This document shows, in pieces, positions 47,493 to 57,959 of a stretch of DNA of 64,000 nucleotides. Made by a program: the position numbers and the translations under genes. Under the pieces are notes generated by a model. The model worked only from the letters and a program-made list of their open reading frames with translations, had not been told where the DNA came from and made no database searches. The DNA is from Bowmanella dokdonensis (GTDB lineage Bacteria > Pseudomonadota > Gammaproteobacteria > Enterobacterales > Alteromonadaceae). Numbering within the stretch: the stretch's first letter is position 1; each line of letters begins with the position of its first letter. The DNA is taken from positions 186,001 through 250,000 of the forward strand of contig NZ_JAFKCV010000003.1 of assembly GCF_017254865.1 (NCBI RefSeq), given 5' to 3'.

Positions 47493-48497
47493 ATGACCGA
47501 CTCACAAATCCGTTTTTCTTCCGTGGCCTTTCAAGGCAGTAGCAACAGTTTCAGGCAAGTGGAAACTGTCCTGCAAGCACCCGATGGACACGACCTGCTG
47601 GTCAGAATCCTGGCCGTTTCCGTCAACCCGGTTGATCTCAAGGTCAGGCAGGCCAAAACGGGTTTAGATGACAGCCTGCATGTGCTGGGTTGGGATGCCA
47701 CGGCCATCGTTGAGCGGGTGGGGCACAAGGTGGAAGGTTTCAAACCTGGAGACCGTATTTGGTACGCGGGCCAGATTAACCGCGCTGGTAGTAATGCTGA
47801 ATACCAATTGGTGGATGCCAGAATCGTCTCCCGAGCGCCAGGCAACCTGGATGATAGTGAGTCGGCGGCGATGCCGCTGACGTTGCTGACGGCCTGGGAA
47901 GCATTGTTTGACAGACTCGGCTATCAGTTGTGGCCGGTTGAGGCTGGCAAAAAGCGACTGCTGATCATTAACGGCGCGGGGGGCGTGGGATCGGTGGCTA
48001 TCCAGTTGGCCAGTCTTGCCGGTATCGAGGTGACCGCAACAGCGTCCAGGGCTGAGTCCCAGCAGTGGTGTCGTGACCTGGGGGCAAGCCATGTCCTGCC
48101 GCATAATGAACTGACAGGCATGGCGGCCGATCAGTTTGATCGCATTCTTTGTTGCCATGATACCGACCGGTATTTCGAAGAAATGGTAAGGTTGGTAGCC
48201 CCCTATGGCCTGATATGTGCGTTATCCAGTACCACAAAGGATCACAATCTCAAGCCACTGATGGCCAAGAGCGCCGGTTTTGTCTGGGAATATATGTTCA
48301 CACCAGGGCTGTATCAATCCCATTTAATGGCTCGCCAGCAACAGATTCTCAGCCAGGGAGCCACATTGTTTGAGCAAGGCAAATTGAAGCCGACATTGAC
48401 ACAGCGACTCAGGGGGATGTCGCCAGAGAACCTTGAAAAAGCCCATCGACTGGTTGAAACGGGGAAACTGATGGGCAAGCTGGTGATACAGGCATAG
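47493..48497 (+). CDS. Zinc-type alcohol dehydrogenase-like / quinone oxidoreductase
   Basis: A 334-residue medium-chain dehydrogenase/reductase of the quinone-oxidoreductase branch. A GroES-like N-terminal domain (VNPVDLKVRQA, GWDATAIVERVG, FKPGDRIWYAG) precedes a Rossmann domain with NGAGGVGSVAIQLA (about 160-173). Zinc-binding cysteines of true alcohol dehydrogenases are absent. The divergent HxlR regulator suggests induction by an electrophile such as a quinone or aldehyde; the substrate is inferred only. Confidence 0.92.
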   Translation: MTDSQIRFSSVAFQGSSNSFRQVETVLQAPDGHDLLVRILAVSVNPVDLKVRQAKTGLDDSLHVLGWDATAIVERVGHKVEGFKPGDRIWYAGQINRAGSNAEYQLVDARIVSRAPGNLDDSESAAMPLTLLTAWEALFDRLGYQLWPVEAGKKRLLIINGAGGVGSVAIQLASLAGIEVTATASRAESQQWCRDLGASHVLPHNELTGMAADQFDRILCCHDTDRYFEEMVRLVAPYGLICALSSTTKDHNLKPLMAKSAGFVWEYMFTPGLYQSHLMARQQQILSQGATLFEQGKLKPTLTQRLRGMSPENLEKAHRLVETGKLMGKLVIQA

Positions 48498-48550
48498 GTC
48501 GGTCCCAGGGCGTATATTCTGTCAACTCAAGTTATTTGGGAGGGCCTGAA

Positions 48551-49357
48551 ATGGTGCGCATACTGTTGATTCTGTTGCTCGGTTACCTGTTGTTGGTAAT
48601 GGCCCTATACCTGTGGCAGCGCAGTCTGCTGTATTTTCCCGCCACTTACCGTCCCTCAGATGAACAGCTCCAGAGCTTGGGCCTGACCCCCTGGCCACAG
48701 GACGAATGGCGGGGATATCTGGGTGAGCCAAAGCACAGTGATGCCAAGGGGACGGTACTGGTGTTTCATGGCAACGCCGGGTCCGCCTGGCAGCGGGATT
48801 ATTTTGCCAAAGCACTGACTGCGCGGGGCTACCGGGTCCTGCTGGCAGAGTACCCGGGCTATGGAGGACGGGCAGGTAAGCCCAGTGAACGGACTCTGGT
48901 GCAGGACGCGCTGCAGACCCTGTCTCTTGCCCGGCAGACTTTCAGCGGGCCGGTATATCTATGGGGAGAATCCCTGGGGGCGGCCGTGACGGCAGCCATG
49001 ACCGCGCAACTGGGCCGGGGGGATGTGGATGGCCTGGTGCTGCAATCTCCCTGGCGCAGCCTGGCTGAACTGGCTTCCCATCATTACTGGTATCTGCCGG
49101 TGGACTGGTTGCTGCGAGACAGATTTGACAGCCAGACGCATCTGCAGGATTTTGCTTCGCCCGTTGCCGTGCTGGTGGCCGGACAGGACGAGATCGTGCC
49201 GGTCAGCTTCAGCCTGAGCCTGTACCAGCAGTTATCAGCGCCCAAGCGACTGTGGCGGTTTTCCCAGTCGGGCCACAATAATCTGCCTCTGCAGGCAGAT
49301 GCGGACTGGTTTGATGAGGTCATGGAATTTCTGGCTACAGGCGGAAAATCAGGCTGA
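48551..49357 (+). CDS. Membrane-anchored alpha/beta hydrolase
   Basis: A 268-residue protein with one N-terminal hydrophobic helix (about 3-24), acting as signal anchor, and an alpha/beta hydrolase domain. LVFHGNAGSAW forms the oxyanion region, WGESLGAA holds the nucleophile serine, AGQDEIVP the acid and SGHNNLP the histidine. This resembles the YfhR/BEM46 (ABHD13-like) group, of unsettled function. ATG at 48551 follows GGGAGGG; a TTG five codons earlier overlaps that site. Confidence 0.9.
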   Translation: MVRILLILLLGYLLLVMALYLWQRSLLYFPATYRPSDEQLQSLGLTPWPQDEWRGYLGEPKHSDAKGTVLVFHGNAGSAWQRDYFAKALTARGYRVLLAEYPGYGGRAGKPSERTLVQDALQTLSLARQTFSGPVYLWGESLGAAVTAAMTAQLGRGDVDGLVLQSPWRSLAELASHHYWYLPVDWLLRDRFDSQTHLQDFASPVAVLVAGQDEIVPVSFSLSLYQQLSAPKRLWRFSQSGHNNLPLQADADWFDEVMEFLATGGKSG

Positions 49358-49408
49358 TCTATTCCGCCATTATCACGTATCCTGACTAAAATCCTTCAGG
49401 TCATTCAA

Positions 49409-50074
49409 ATGTACACTCTGCATCATCTCAATAACAGCCGCTCGCAACGTATTCTCTGGTTGTTGGAGGAACTGGGCCTTGACTACAAGATCCAGTGTTA
49501 CCAGCGTGATCCTCAAACTATGCTGGCTCCCGAGAGCCTCAGGCGGGTGCATCCGCTGGGCAAATCACCGCTGCTGGAAAAGGACGGCCTGGTGCTGGCC
49601 GAATCCGGCGCCATTATTCAGTACCTGTGTGAACAACATGGCCAGGACTGGATTCCGGGTAGCGGTACACAAGCCCACCTGGATTACCATTACTGGCTGC
49701 ATTTTGCCGAAGGCAGCCTGATGCCGCCCATGCTGCTCAAACTGGTAATGGACAAGGTGCGCACCAGTCCAATGCCGTTTTTTGCCAGGCCCATTGCCCG
49801 CAAAATCGCTGACAAGGCGATGAAGAGTTTTATTGCCGCCAATATCCGCAACAACCTGATGTTTGTCGAACAGCGCCTGGAAGGCCGTCAGTGGCTGACA
49901 GGGGACAGTCCATCCGGGGCGGATGTGCAGATGAGTTTTCCGCTGGAGGCGGCTGTGGCCCGGGGCCTGGCGGCAGACGAGCACCCCAATATTCAGGCCT
50001 ATGTCAGGCGGATCCATGCAAGACCCGCCTACCAGAAGGCGTTGCTGGCCGGTGGTGAGTATGCTTATGCCTAG
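49409..50074 (+). CDS. Glutathione S-transferase family protein
   Basis: A 221-residue cytosolic GST. The thioredoxin-like N-terminal domain (1-78) has the likely active-site serine in NNSRSQRILW (Ser10-12) and the glutathione-binding ESGAIIQYL (about 66-74); a helical C-terminal domain follows. The MYTLHHLNNSRSQRI start resembles the branch of small cytosolic GSTs often called YibF/Gst3-like. The TAG stop at 50072-50074 is supplied by the inverted repeat of the adjacent element. Substrate unknown. Confidence 0.92.
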   Translation: MYTLHHLNNSRSQRILWLLEELGLDYKIQCYQRDPQTMLAPESLRRVHPLGKSPLLEKDGLVLAESGAIIQYLCEQHGQDWIPGSGTQAHLDYHYWLHFAEGSLMPPMLLKLVMDKVRTSPMPFFARPIARKIADKAMKSFIAANIRNNLMFVEQRLEGRQWLTGDSPSGADVQMSFPLEAAVARGLAADEHPNIQAYVRRIHARPAYQKALLAGGEYAYA

Positions 50075-50168
50075 AGCACCGAATGGTTAAGTCATGCTCA
50101 CCAGGCTAATTTAAGGCGACTCCCACAGGGCGGGACAGGTGGCTATCCCTTAACCATTCGGTGCTCTA
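50072..50168. repeat. MITE-like element with 20-bp terminal inverted repeats (short copy)
   Basis: A 97-base element that begins TAGAGCACCGAATGGTTAAG and ends with its exact reverse complement. Its interior keeps a segment of the longer copy at 26370-26641: read on the minus strand, both contain CGCCC-N3-GGGAG-N-CGCCT-N-AAAT. It has no room for a gene. It supplies the TAG stop of the GST gene on one side and of the MocR regulator on the other. Confidence 0.85.
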
Positions 50169-51599
50169 GCCCCGGGACAGTTCTCCCAGTCGGACAATGC
50201 CCGCTTCTACCTTATCGTTCCAGGGCAGGCCGTAGCTGAGGCGAATGCAGTGGCGATACTTGTCGGACGCGGCAAACAAGGTCCCCGGCATCAGACTGAT
50301 GCCGGCGTTCAGGGCCTGACGGAACAGCAGGCTGCCATCCAGTTTTCGCGGTAACTCCAACCACAACACTGCCCCGCCGCCCGGATTGCTCAGACGGGTG
50401 CCGGGAACAAAGTGTTGCTGAACTTTTGCACTCATGCGCTCCTTGTTGGTGTGCAACACCTGTCGGAGCTGCTTGAGGTAACGATCGTATTCACCACTGC
50501 CGATGTACTCCGACAGTGTCCATTGGTTCAGCAGGGACGCCGAGCAGGACAGGGCACGCTTGAGCCTCGCCCCCTGAGCAGAGAAATTCGGTGCCAACAA
50601 CCAGCCCACCCGGTAGCTGGGTGCGGCCGTCTTGGAGAAAGAGGAACAACTCAGTACCAGACCCCTGGTCGAATAAATCTGTGCCGGCAGGCCACGTTTG
50701 TCGCCGAAATACAGATCCCCATAGACGTCGTCTTCGATCAGGCCGATGCCTTTGGATTCCAGCAATTCAACCAGCGCCTCCTTGCTTGCCTCATCCAGCA
50801 CCGATCCCATGGGATTGGTAATGGTGGTGGAAAACACACAGGCCTTGATGGGATGCTGGCTGACAGCCTGTTCGATGTCTTGCAGGCTCAGACCCTTTTG
50901 CGAACAAACGGGTATTTCGTACACCAGCATGCCCAGGCTTTCGATCAGTTCCAGAATGCCGAAATAGCAGGGGGATTCCACCGCAATCACATCCCCCGGT
51001 TTGGCCAGCATTTTGAGGGAGATGGTCAGGGCCTCCTGGGCGCCGTTGGTGATCACTATCTGCGCCGGATCCACCTGCATACCCATCTGCAGATAGCGAT
51101 AGGCCAGCTGCCGCCGGAGTGGCTCGAAGCCGGCAAAGGCACCGTAGCCGATGGCTTGCTCACCCGCCATGGACATGACCCGACGCATGGTCCGGGCCAG
51201 CGCCTTGTTGCTGGGCAGGGCCGCCACCGGATTGCAGATGCCAAATGGCAGGGTGCCTGGCGTATGCACGGCGCCGTGGATCTCTTCGATAAGCTGCTGC
51301 CGGCTCACCGGCAGGGCTCTGGCGGCCAGCTTGGGCTTGCGCGGCACCGCTCCCTGCACTTGTCTGCCGCTGAGGAAATAGCCGGACTTTGGCCTGGAGA
51401 TCACCAGACCGATGCGTTCCAGTTCTTCATAGGCCTGCTTGACCGTCGGCACACTGATATTCAAGGTGTCGGCCAACTGCCGGAGTGAGGGAATACGGTC
51501 TCCCACTTTCAGTGTGCCGTTGTGCTGCATGTCACGGATGATGTCCGCCACCTGTCGGTACAGGTAGCGGTTGGCCTGGCGAGTAACAATCTGAGACAT
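50166..51599 (-). CDS. MocR family regulator (GntR helix-turn-helix + aminotransferase-like)
   Basis: A 477-residue regulator. The GntR-type winged helix (about 10-78: GDRIPSLRQLADTLNISVPTVK) is joined to a fold-type I aminotransferase domain (about 115-475) with the PLP lysine Lys323 in SSFSKTAAPSYRVGW, plus TNGAQEAL and TTITNPMG. MocR proteins use PLP or an aldimine as signal. It is divergent from an EamA exporter, its likely target, and repeats of AATCTGTATA lie in the gap. The last codon is directly followed by TAG from the repeat element. Confidence 0.94.
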   Translation of the reverse strand: MSQIVTRQANRYLYRQVADIIRDMQHNGTLKVGDRIPSLRQLADTLNISVPTVKQAYEELERIGLVISRPKSGYFLSGRQVQGAVPRKPKLAARALPVSRQQLIEEIHGAVHTPGTLPFGICNPVAALPSNKALARTMRRVMSMAGEQAIGYGAFAGFEPLRRQLAYRYLQMGMQVDPAQIVITNGAQEALTISLKMLAKPGDVIAVESPCYFGILELIESLGMLVYEIPVCSQKGLSLQDIEQAVSQHPIKACVFSTTITNPMGSVLDEASKEALVELLESKGIGLIEDDVYGDLYFGDKRGLPAQIYSTRGLVLSCSSFSKTAAPSYRVGWLLAPNFSAQGARLKRALSCSASLLNQWTLSEYIGSGEYDRYLKQLRQVLHTNKERMSAKVQQHFVPGTRLSNPGGGAVLWLELPRKLDGSLLFRQALNAGISLMPGTLFAASDKYRHCIRLSYGLPWNDKVEAGIVRLGELSRG

Positions 51600-51649
51600 A
51601 ATCTGTATAGGTCGCTTTTTTACAATCTGTATATGTTAAGTGCACAGAT
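51600..51649. promoter_or_regulatory. Repeated operator motifs for the MocR regulator
   Basis: AATCTGTATA occurs at 51600-51609 and again at 51624-51633, 24 bases apart, with an inverted ACAGAT at 51644-51649. They lie in the 96-base gap between the MocR and EamA genes. Direct repeats plus an inverted half-site are usual for this family. Confidence 0.6.
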
Positions 51650-51695
51650 AATCTTTATCATGCTTGCTATCCAACCTCAACCGTCAGGGACATAG

Positions 51696-52616
51696 ATGAA
51701 AAACTTTCTGCTGTATCTGGTTACCGTTCTGATCTGGGGATCGACCTGGCTGGCCATCGAATTTCAGTTGGGAGTGGTGGCCGCCGAGGTGTCCCTGGTC
51801 TATCGTTTTGCCATGGCTGCGCTGCTGATGTGGGGTTATTGTCTGTATCGGAAACTGCCGATGCGCTATGACCTGGTGCAACATGGTTTTTTTATCCTGC
51901 TGGCGGCGTTTAATTTCTGCTTCAACTACCTGGTGCTTTACTGGGCGCAGGAATATCTGACATCGGCGCTGGCGTCCATTGCATTCACTACCCTGCTGTT
52001 GATGAACATTGTCAACACCCGGTTGTTCTTCGGCAGGCCGATTGCCGGTCGGATCTATGCCGGTGCCCTGCTGGGCATCATCGGCATTGTGTTACTGTTC
52101 TGGACCGACGTGCAGGATCTGGACCTGTCCAACCTGACCCTGATGGGACTATTGATGGCGCTGTCAGGGACCCTGTTTGCCTCACTGGGGAATATGGTCA
52201 GTGTGCGCAACTCGGCTCGGCAGGTGGGCATCTTGCAGGGCAACGCCTGGGGCATGCTCTACGGCACAGGGATTCTGAGCCTGGTGGTGTGGATAAGCGG
52301 CGCCCAGTTCACGTTCGATACCCGTATGCCATATGTCCTCAGCCTGCTGTATCTGTCGGTCTTTGGCACCGTCATCGCCTTTGCCTGCTATTTCGTGCTG
52401 CTGAAGAACATCGGCCCGGAACGGGCCAGTTATGTGATCGTGTTGTTTCCTCTGGTGGCGGTGGTGCTTAGCACCTGGTTTGAGGGCTTCGTCTGGCACG
52501 CCAACACGGTATGGGGTTTCTTGCTGGTCCTGACCGGTAATGCCCTGGTACTGACGCCACTGGAAAGATTCAGGCAATGGCGGCTGGCTCGCCGCCCGTT
52601 GCCGCAAAGCCCCTGA
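51696..52616 (+). CDS. EamA/DMT family transporter
   Basis: A 306-residue inner-membrane protein with ten predicted helices in two EamA repeats (about 5-140 and 150-290); LIWGSTWLAI at the start and ERASYVIVLFPLVAVVLS in the last part are typical. Such proteins export amino acids or other metabolites. Divergence from a MocR regulator suggests the substrate is linked to PLP-bound amino compounds; this is inference. Confidence 0.9.
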   Translation: MKNFLLYLVTVLIWGSTWLAIEFQLGVVAAEVSLVYRFAMAALLMWGYCLYRKLPMRYDLVQHGFFILLAAFNFCFNYLVLYWAQEYLTSALASIAFTTLLLMNIVNTRLFFGRPIAGRIYAGALLGIIGIVLLFWTDVQDLDLSNLTLMGLLMALSGTLFASLGNMVSVRNSARQVGILQGNAWGMLYGTGILSLVVWISGAQFTFDTRMPYVLSLLYLSVFGTVIAFACYFVLLKNIGPERASYVIVLFPLVAVVLSTWFEGFVWHANTVWGFLLVLTGNALVLTPLERFRQWRLARRPLPQSP

Positions 52617-52642
52617 CGGGTTTTTGCCTGGTAGGATGATGG

Positions 52643-53914
52643 TCAGTCCGGCTTTTTAACCAGTCTGCCATCCTTGATGACCCAGTTAACCCGTTCCAGG
52701 GTACTGATGTCCTCAAGGGGATTGCCTGACACGGCGATAATATCGGCCAGTTTGCCTTCGCTGAGACTGCCCAGTCGTTCCTGCTGTCTGAGCAGGGTGG
52801 CGGCATTGATGGTCGCCGACTGTATGGCCTGCAAGGGTGTCATTCCGAAGCGCACCATGCGCGAAAATTGCTTTCCGTTGTCCCCGTGGGGATAGACACC
52901 GGCATCCGAACCGAACACCATTTTGGCCCCGGCTTTCACCGCCCGGCTGAAACTGTCCCGTTGTTTGCTGCCGACCACCCGCTCCTTATCCAGGCTTTCC
53001 TGCAGTATGCCGGCATTCTCTCCCTCGCTGAGAATGTATTCAGTATTGTAGATATCCATAGACAGATAAGTGCCATGCTGTTTGGCCAGCTTGATGGCTT
53101 CATCATCGAGGAAACTGGCGTGCTCAATACTGCTGACCCCGGCACGTATCGCCGCCTTGATCCCCTCGGTACCGTGGGCATGAGCCGCTACGGTAATGCC
53201 ACGCAGTTTGGCTTCTTCCACCAGAGCGTTCATCTCTTCCTGACTGTATTGCTGGGCGCCCACTTTGGTGCCCTTGGACAATACCCCGCCGGTGGCGCAG
53301 TATTTGATGAGATCGGCGCCATATTTAATGTTCATACGGACTTTTTCCCGCACCGCCCAGGGGCCGTCGGCTACCGCTGCTGACTTGTCCTGGTATTCGA
53401 ACGGTAGCAGGTTATTGTCACAGTGACCGCCGGTAATGCCCAGAGGAATGCCCGAGGCGAAAATCCGCGGACCGGCAATATCTCCCTCGTTGATGGCATC
53501 GCGCAAGGCCACATCGCTGAAGCCGCCGGCTCCCAGATTGCGGATGGTGGTAAAGCCGGCCATCAGGGTCTTTTGGGCATTGGCCACGCCATAAAGGGTT
53601 TCCCTGGGTAGCGAGATCTCCAGTCCCTTGTAGCCGTGCATTGCGGCGTCTGAAGTGATATGCACGTGCATGTCCATCAGACCAGGCAGCAGTGTCTGGC
53701 CCTTTAAGTCCAGGACGTTGGCGCTTTCAGGCAAATTGAGCTTATCCTGGGAAGTGACCTGCTCAATACGATTGTCTCTGATCACCAGGGCAGGGGATTC
53801 AATCCGCTTGCCGGTCAGTACATCGATCATGGCGTCGGCTTTGATGACCAGGGGATCGGCGAGCGCACTGGTGCCGCCCAACAGTAATCCGGCGGCAAGG
53901 GCAGGTAGCTTCAT
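52643..53914 (-). CDS. Exported metal-dependent amidohydrolase
   Basis: A 423-residue precursor with a signal peptide (about 1-20, GTSALA). The TIM barrel carries the metal ligands of the amidohydrolase superfamily: MDMHVHIT, a Lys in DLIKYCATGG, AHAHGTEG, the His in SSIEHASF and Asp in FGSDAGVYPHG. It resembles the Xaa-Pro/Xaa-Arg dipeptidase (Sgx9260-like) group, so it may hydrolyse dipeptides or acyl-amino acids in the periplasm. ATG at 53914 (MKLPALAAGLLLGG) is chosen; a TTG four codons upstream exists. Confidence 0.9.
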   Translation of the reverse strand: MKLPALAAGLLLGGTSALADPLVIKADAMIDVLTGKRIESPALVIRDNRIEQVTSQDKLNLPESANVLDLKGQTLLPGLMDMHVHITSDAAMHGYKGLEISLPRETLYGVANAQKTLMAGFTTIRNLGAGGFSDVALRDAINEGDIAGPRIFASGIPLGITGGHCDNNLLPFEYQDKSAAVADGPWAVREKVRMNIKYGADLIKYCATGGVLSKGTKVGAQQYSQEEMNALVEEAKLRGITVAAHAHGTEGIKAAIRAGVSSIEHASFLDDEAIKLAKQHGTYLSMDIYNTEYILSEGENAGILQESLDKERVVGSKQRDSFSRAVKAGAKMVFGSDAGVYPHGDNGKQFSRMVRFGMTPLQAIQSATINAATLLRQQERLGSLSEGKLADIIAVSGNPLEDISTLERVNWVIKDGRLVKKPD

Positions 53915-53997
53915 ATCGTTGTCCAAATTCTTGAAGTAGAAACAGCAGGGTATGCCGGGGACAGGCTGTGTTCAACGAATTTGGACGGAAATAAGGC

Positions 53998-55548
53998 TCA
54001 GCTTAACCTGGTATGCCTGCTCAGCAGGCCGGCCCTGGGCAACCACAGGGACAGAGCCAGTCCCAGCAGTCCCAGAAGCCAGGCCCACAGATCGCCAAAT
54101 CTTGCATAAGGGGTCGTGCCGCGGTATTGCCGGAGCGTAGCACTGAGCACCGCTTCCTCGAACTGGGGCAGGCTGGCCTGAATGCTGCCGTCTGCATCAA
54201 TGAGGGCGGTAATACCATTGTTCGTTGCCCTGAGCACCGGCAGGCCAAATTCCTTGGCGCGTACCCGGGCAATTTCCAGATGCTGGTGGGGACCGTGGGA
54301 GCGGCCGAACCAGGCATCGTTGCTGACGGTCAGGATAAAATCCGTGTATTGATGCAGATTGGCGCGGATCTGGTTAGGAAAAGCTATCTCAAAACAAATG
54401 GCCGGCGCCAGCCGATAACCCTTGACCGTCATGTTGGTCTGCTGGTAATCGCCGCGGCTGAAGGATGACATGGGCAGATCAAAAATGGGTGCCAGCCCCC
54501 GCAGCCAGTCTTCCAACGGAATAAACTCACCTATGGGTAACAGGTGATGCTTGGCATAGCGATTGGCATAGGGATAAGCATAATGTCCTTCGGGTTCACC
54601 GTCGCGACTGCCCAGTACAATAAGTTGATTGTAGGCACTTCGGGTTTCGAAGTTGTAGTTGACGATGCCGGTGACCAGTCCCACTCCATGGGCGCCCAGG
54701 CGCACATCCACGTCATGCAGGTAGTCCAGGGCCAGAGGCTCCAGTTTTGGCACGGCCGCTTCGGGCCAGACAATCAGGTCTGCATCCAGATAAGGCTCGG
54801 TCAGTTGCCAGTATTTCTGCATGGTGGGTTTGTCCTGTTCAGGTACCCAGCGCAGTTCCTGTTTGATATTACCCTGCACCATCACCAGATTGGCCTGCTG
54901 CCCTGTGGGCGAGGTCCACTTTACCTGGTTCAGCACCAAGCCGCATACGAGAAGTACTGCCAGCAGCAAACAGGCGGACAGAAACTGCCGCTTGGGCACC
55001 ATCAGCGCCAGGGCACTGGATAGCATCACCAACAGCATGCTGACGCCGGTTTCTCCAATCAGTGGCATAAAGCCGCCGAGCGGCCCCTGTAACTGGCTGT
55101 AACCCAGGGAAAGCCAGGGAAAACCGGTCAGTACCCAGCTACGTAACCATTCACAAACCAGCCAGATAAAGGGAATAGCCAGTGGCCACCAGGCTCGTTT
55201 GACCAATCGCACTAACAACCAGCTTGCCAGGGCCGGATACAGGGAAAGATAGGCACACAGCAGCAGCATCAGGCTCAGCGAGCCAATTAGCGGCAGGCCA
55301 CCGAAGTCGGCAATACTGACATGCACCCAACTAACGCCGGTGCCGAACCAGCCAAGACCAAAACAGAAACCCAGCAAAAACGGATAGTGGCTGGCGCGAA
55401 ATGCCAGCAGCCAAAAAAAGCCGCCAAGCAGCGCAGGCACCAACAACCAGAGTGAGAAAGGGGCAAACCCCAGGGTCAGTCCGCATCCGGCCAGCAAGGC
55501 CAGCAAACAGGGGAGAAGACGGCTGTCAGCCGCCCTGATCTTCGCCAT
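53998..55548 (-). CDS. lnt: Apolipoprotein N-acyltransferase
   Basis: Adds the third acyl chain to lipoproteins at the periplasmic face of the inner membrane. The 516-residue protein has six to eight N-terminal helices and a nitrilase-type domain (about 220-480) with the expected Glu (VWPEAAVP), Lys and Cys (APAICFEIAFP). It overlaps the end of corC by 23 bases, usual in this operon. Start is one of two adjacent ATGs (55551/55548). Confidence 0.95.
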   Translation of the reverse strand: MAKIRAADSRLLPCLLALLAGCGLTLGFAPFSLWLLVPALLGGFFWLLAFRASHYPFLLGFCFGLGWFGTGVSWVHVSIADFGGLPLIGSLSLMLLLCAYLSLYPALASWLLVRLVKRAWWPLAIPFIWLVCEWLRSWVLTGFPWLSLGYSQLQGPLGGFMPLIGETGVSMLLVMLSSALALMVPKRQFLSACLLLAVLLVCGLVLNQVKWTSPTGQQANLVMVQGNIKQELRWVPEQDKPTMQKYWQLTEPYLDADLIVWPEAAVPKLEPLALDYLHDVDVRLGAHGVGLVTGIVNYNFETRSAYNQLIVLGSRDGEPEGHYAYPYANRYAKHHLLPIGEFIPLEDWLRGLAPIFDLPMSSFSRGDYQQTNMTVKGYRLAPAICFEIAFPNQIRANLHQYTDFILTVSNDAWFGRSHGPHQHLEIARVRAKEFGLPVLRATNNGITALIDADGSIQASLPQFEEAVLSATLRQYRGTTPYARFGDLWAWLLGLLGLALSLWLPRAGLLSRHTRLS

Positions 55549-56404
55549 CATCCTTTTTCGGCAGACTCACTTTAAGTTGAATCAGACGTCGCTTGTCTGC
55601 ATTGGTCACCCGGAATTCGATGCCGTCGATTTCCACTGCCTCATCGCGCATAGGCATATGGCCAAAAGCCCGCAAGACGATACCGCCTATGGTGTCTGCT
55701 TCTTCTTCATCAAAGCCGGTATTGAAGTAGTCATTGAAATCTTCCACCGGCGTCAGTGCCTTAACGGAGAAGGTATACTTGTTGAGCTGGCGGATATCCT
55801 CGGTTTCATTTTCTTCGATATCATGCTCATCCTCTATCTCACCGACGATGAGTTCGAGAATATCCTCGATAGTGGCCAGACCCGATACCCCGCCATACTC
55901 ATCCACCACAATGGCCATATGGTAGCGTTCCTGGCGAAACTCACGCAGCAGCACGTCCACTCGCTTGCTTTCCGGCACTATGATGGCCGGACGCAGGATA
56001 TCCTTAAGTTTGAAGTCTTTTTCCGGGTTGAAACCATATTCGAGCAGATCCTTGGCCAGCAGGATCCCTTCGATATGGTCCTTGTCCTCGTTGATGACAG
56101 GAAAGCGCGAGTGGGCCGACTCCAATACCACCGGTAGAAACTCACCGACGCTCTGGTCTATGCCGATGGTGACGATCTGGGCTCTGGGGATCATGATGTC
56201 CCTGACCCGCATTTCGCTGATTTCCAGCACTCCCTCGATCATTTCCCGGGTGGCGGAATCAATTACATCACGCTGCTGCGCTTCGTTGATAACTTCCACC
56301 AGTTGTTCCCGGTTTTGCGGTTCTCCCGAGAGGGACTGGACTATCTTGCCCAGCCAGCCCTGCTTGGCAGAACCGTTACTAGAGTGGGGGTTGTCGTCGC
56401 TCAT
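55526..56404 (-). CDS. corC: CorC/YbeX, CBS-domain protein
   Basis: A 292-residue cytosolic protein with a CBS pair (about 65-195: MIPRAQIVTI, SRFPVINEDKDHIEGILLAKDL, MAIVVDEYGGVSGLATIEDILE) and a C-terminal CorC/HlyC domain (about 205-285). It is linked to magnesium/cobalt efflux and to ribosome maturation with YbeY. ATG at 56404 gives MSDDNPHSSNG, as in E. coli; an upstream TTG overlaps the ribosome-binding site. Confidence 0.96.
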   Translation of the reverse strand: MSDDNPHSSNGSAKQGWLGKIVQSLSGEPQNREQLVEVINEAQQRDVIDSATREMIEGVLEISEMRVRDIMIPRAQIVTIGIDQSVGEFLPVVLESAHSRFPVINEDKDHIEGILLAKDLLEYGFNPEKDFKLKDILRPAIIVPESKRVDVLLREFRQERYHMAIVVDEYGGVSGLATIEDILELIVGEIEDEHDIEENETEDIRQLNKYTFSVKALTPVEDFNDYFNTGFDEEEADTIGGIVLRAFGHMPMRDEAVEIDGIEFRVTNADKRRLIQLKVSLPKKDDGEDQGG

Positions 56405-56435
56405 AAGCTCCAATCTTTAAGGTAATAAGGGGCTA

Positions 56436-56893
56436 TCATTCACGATCCTCATAGGGATCGTCAATTGCTAATTTGGCCAGGATTTGGATCTCCAACGCTT
56501 CCATTTCCTCTGCCTCGGCTTGTTCAATATGGTCAAAGCCGAGTAAATGCAAGGTGCCGTGGATGCACATGTGAGCCCAGTGGTGAGCCAGAGGTTTGTG
56601 TTGTTCGGCCGCTTCATGGGCCACAACTTCGGCACAGATAACCAGATCCCCAAGCAGGTCCAGCTCAATGCCCGGGGGGGCTTCAAAAGGGAAGGAGAGA
56701 ACGTTGGTGGGTTTGTCCTTGCCCCGGTACTGACTGTTCAGCTGACGGCTTTCCCCGGCTGAGACAATTCGCACGGTGATCTCGCCGGATGCAAGACCGG
56801 CAGAGTCGAGCGTCATGTCGAGCCAGCGCTGAATATCGGCTTCAGTTGGCAAGTCTGGCCTGTCACAGGCAAGTTGCAGATCCAGATTGGCGC

Positions 56894-56897
<4 letters not shown>
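56436..56897 (-). CDS. ybeY: Endoribonuclease YbeY
   Basis: Zinc-dependent single-strand RNase needed for 16S rRNA 3'-end maturation and ribosome quality control. The 153-residue protein has the metal motif [11 protein letters not shown] with His113, His117 and His123, within one residue of the E. coli positions. The start is TTG overlapping the phoH stop (TTGA), with no separate ribosome-binding site, so it depends on coupled translation. Confidence 0.96.
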
Positions 56898-57949
<1,052 letters not shown>

Positions 57950-57959
57950 TGATCCTCTC

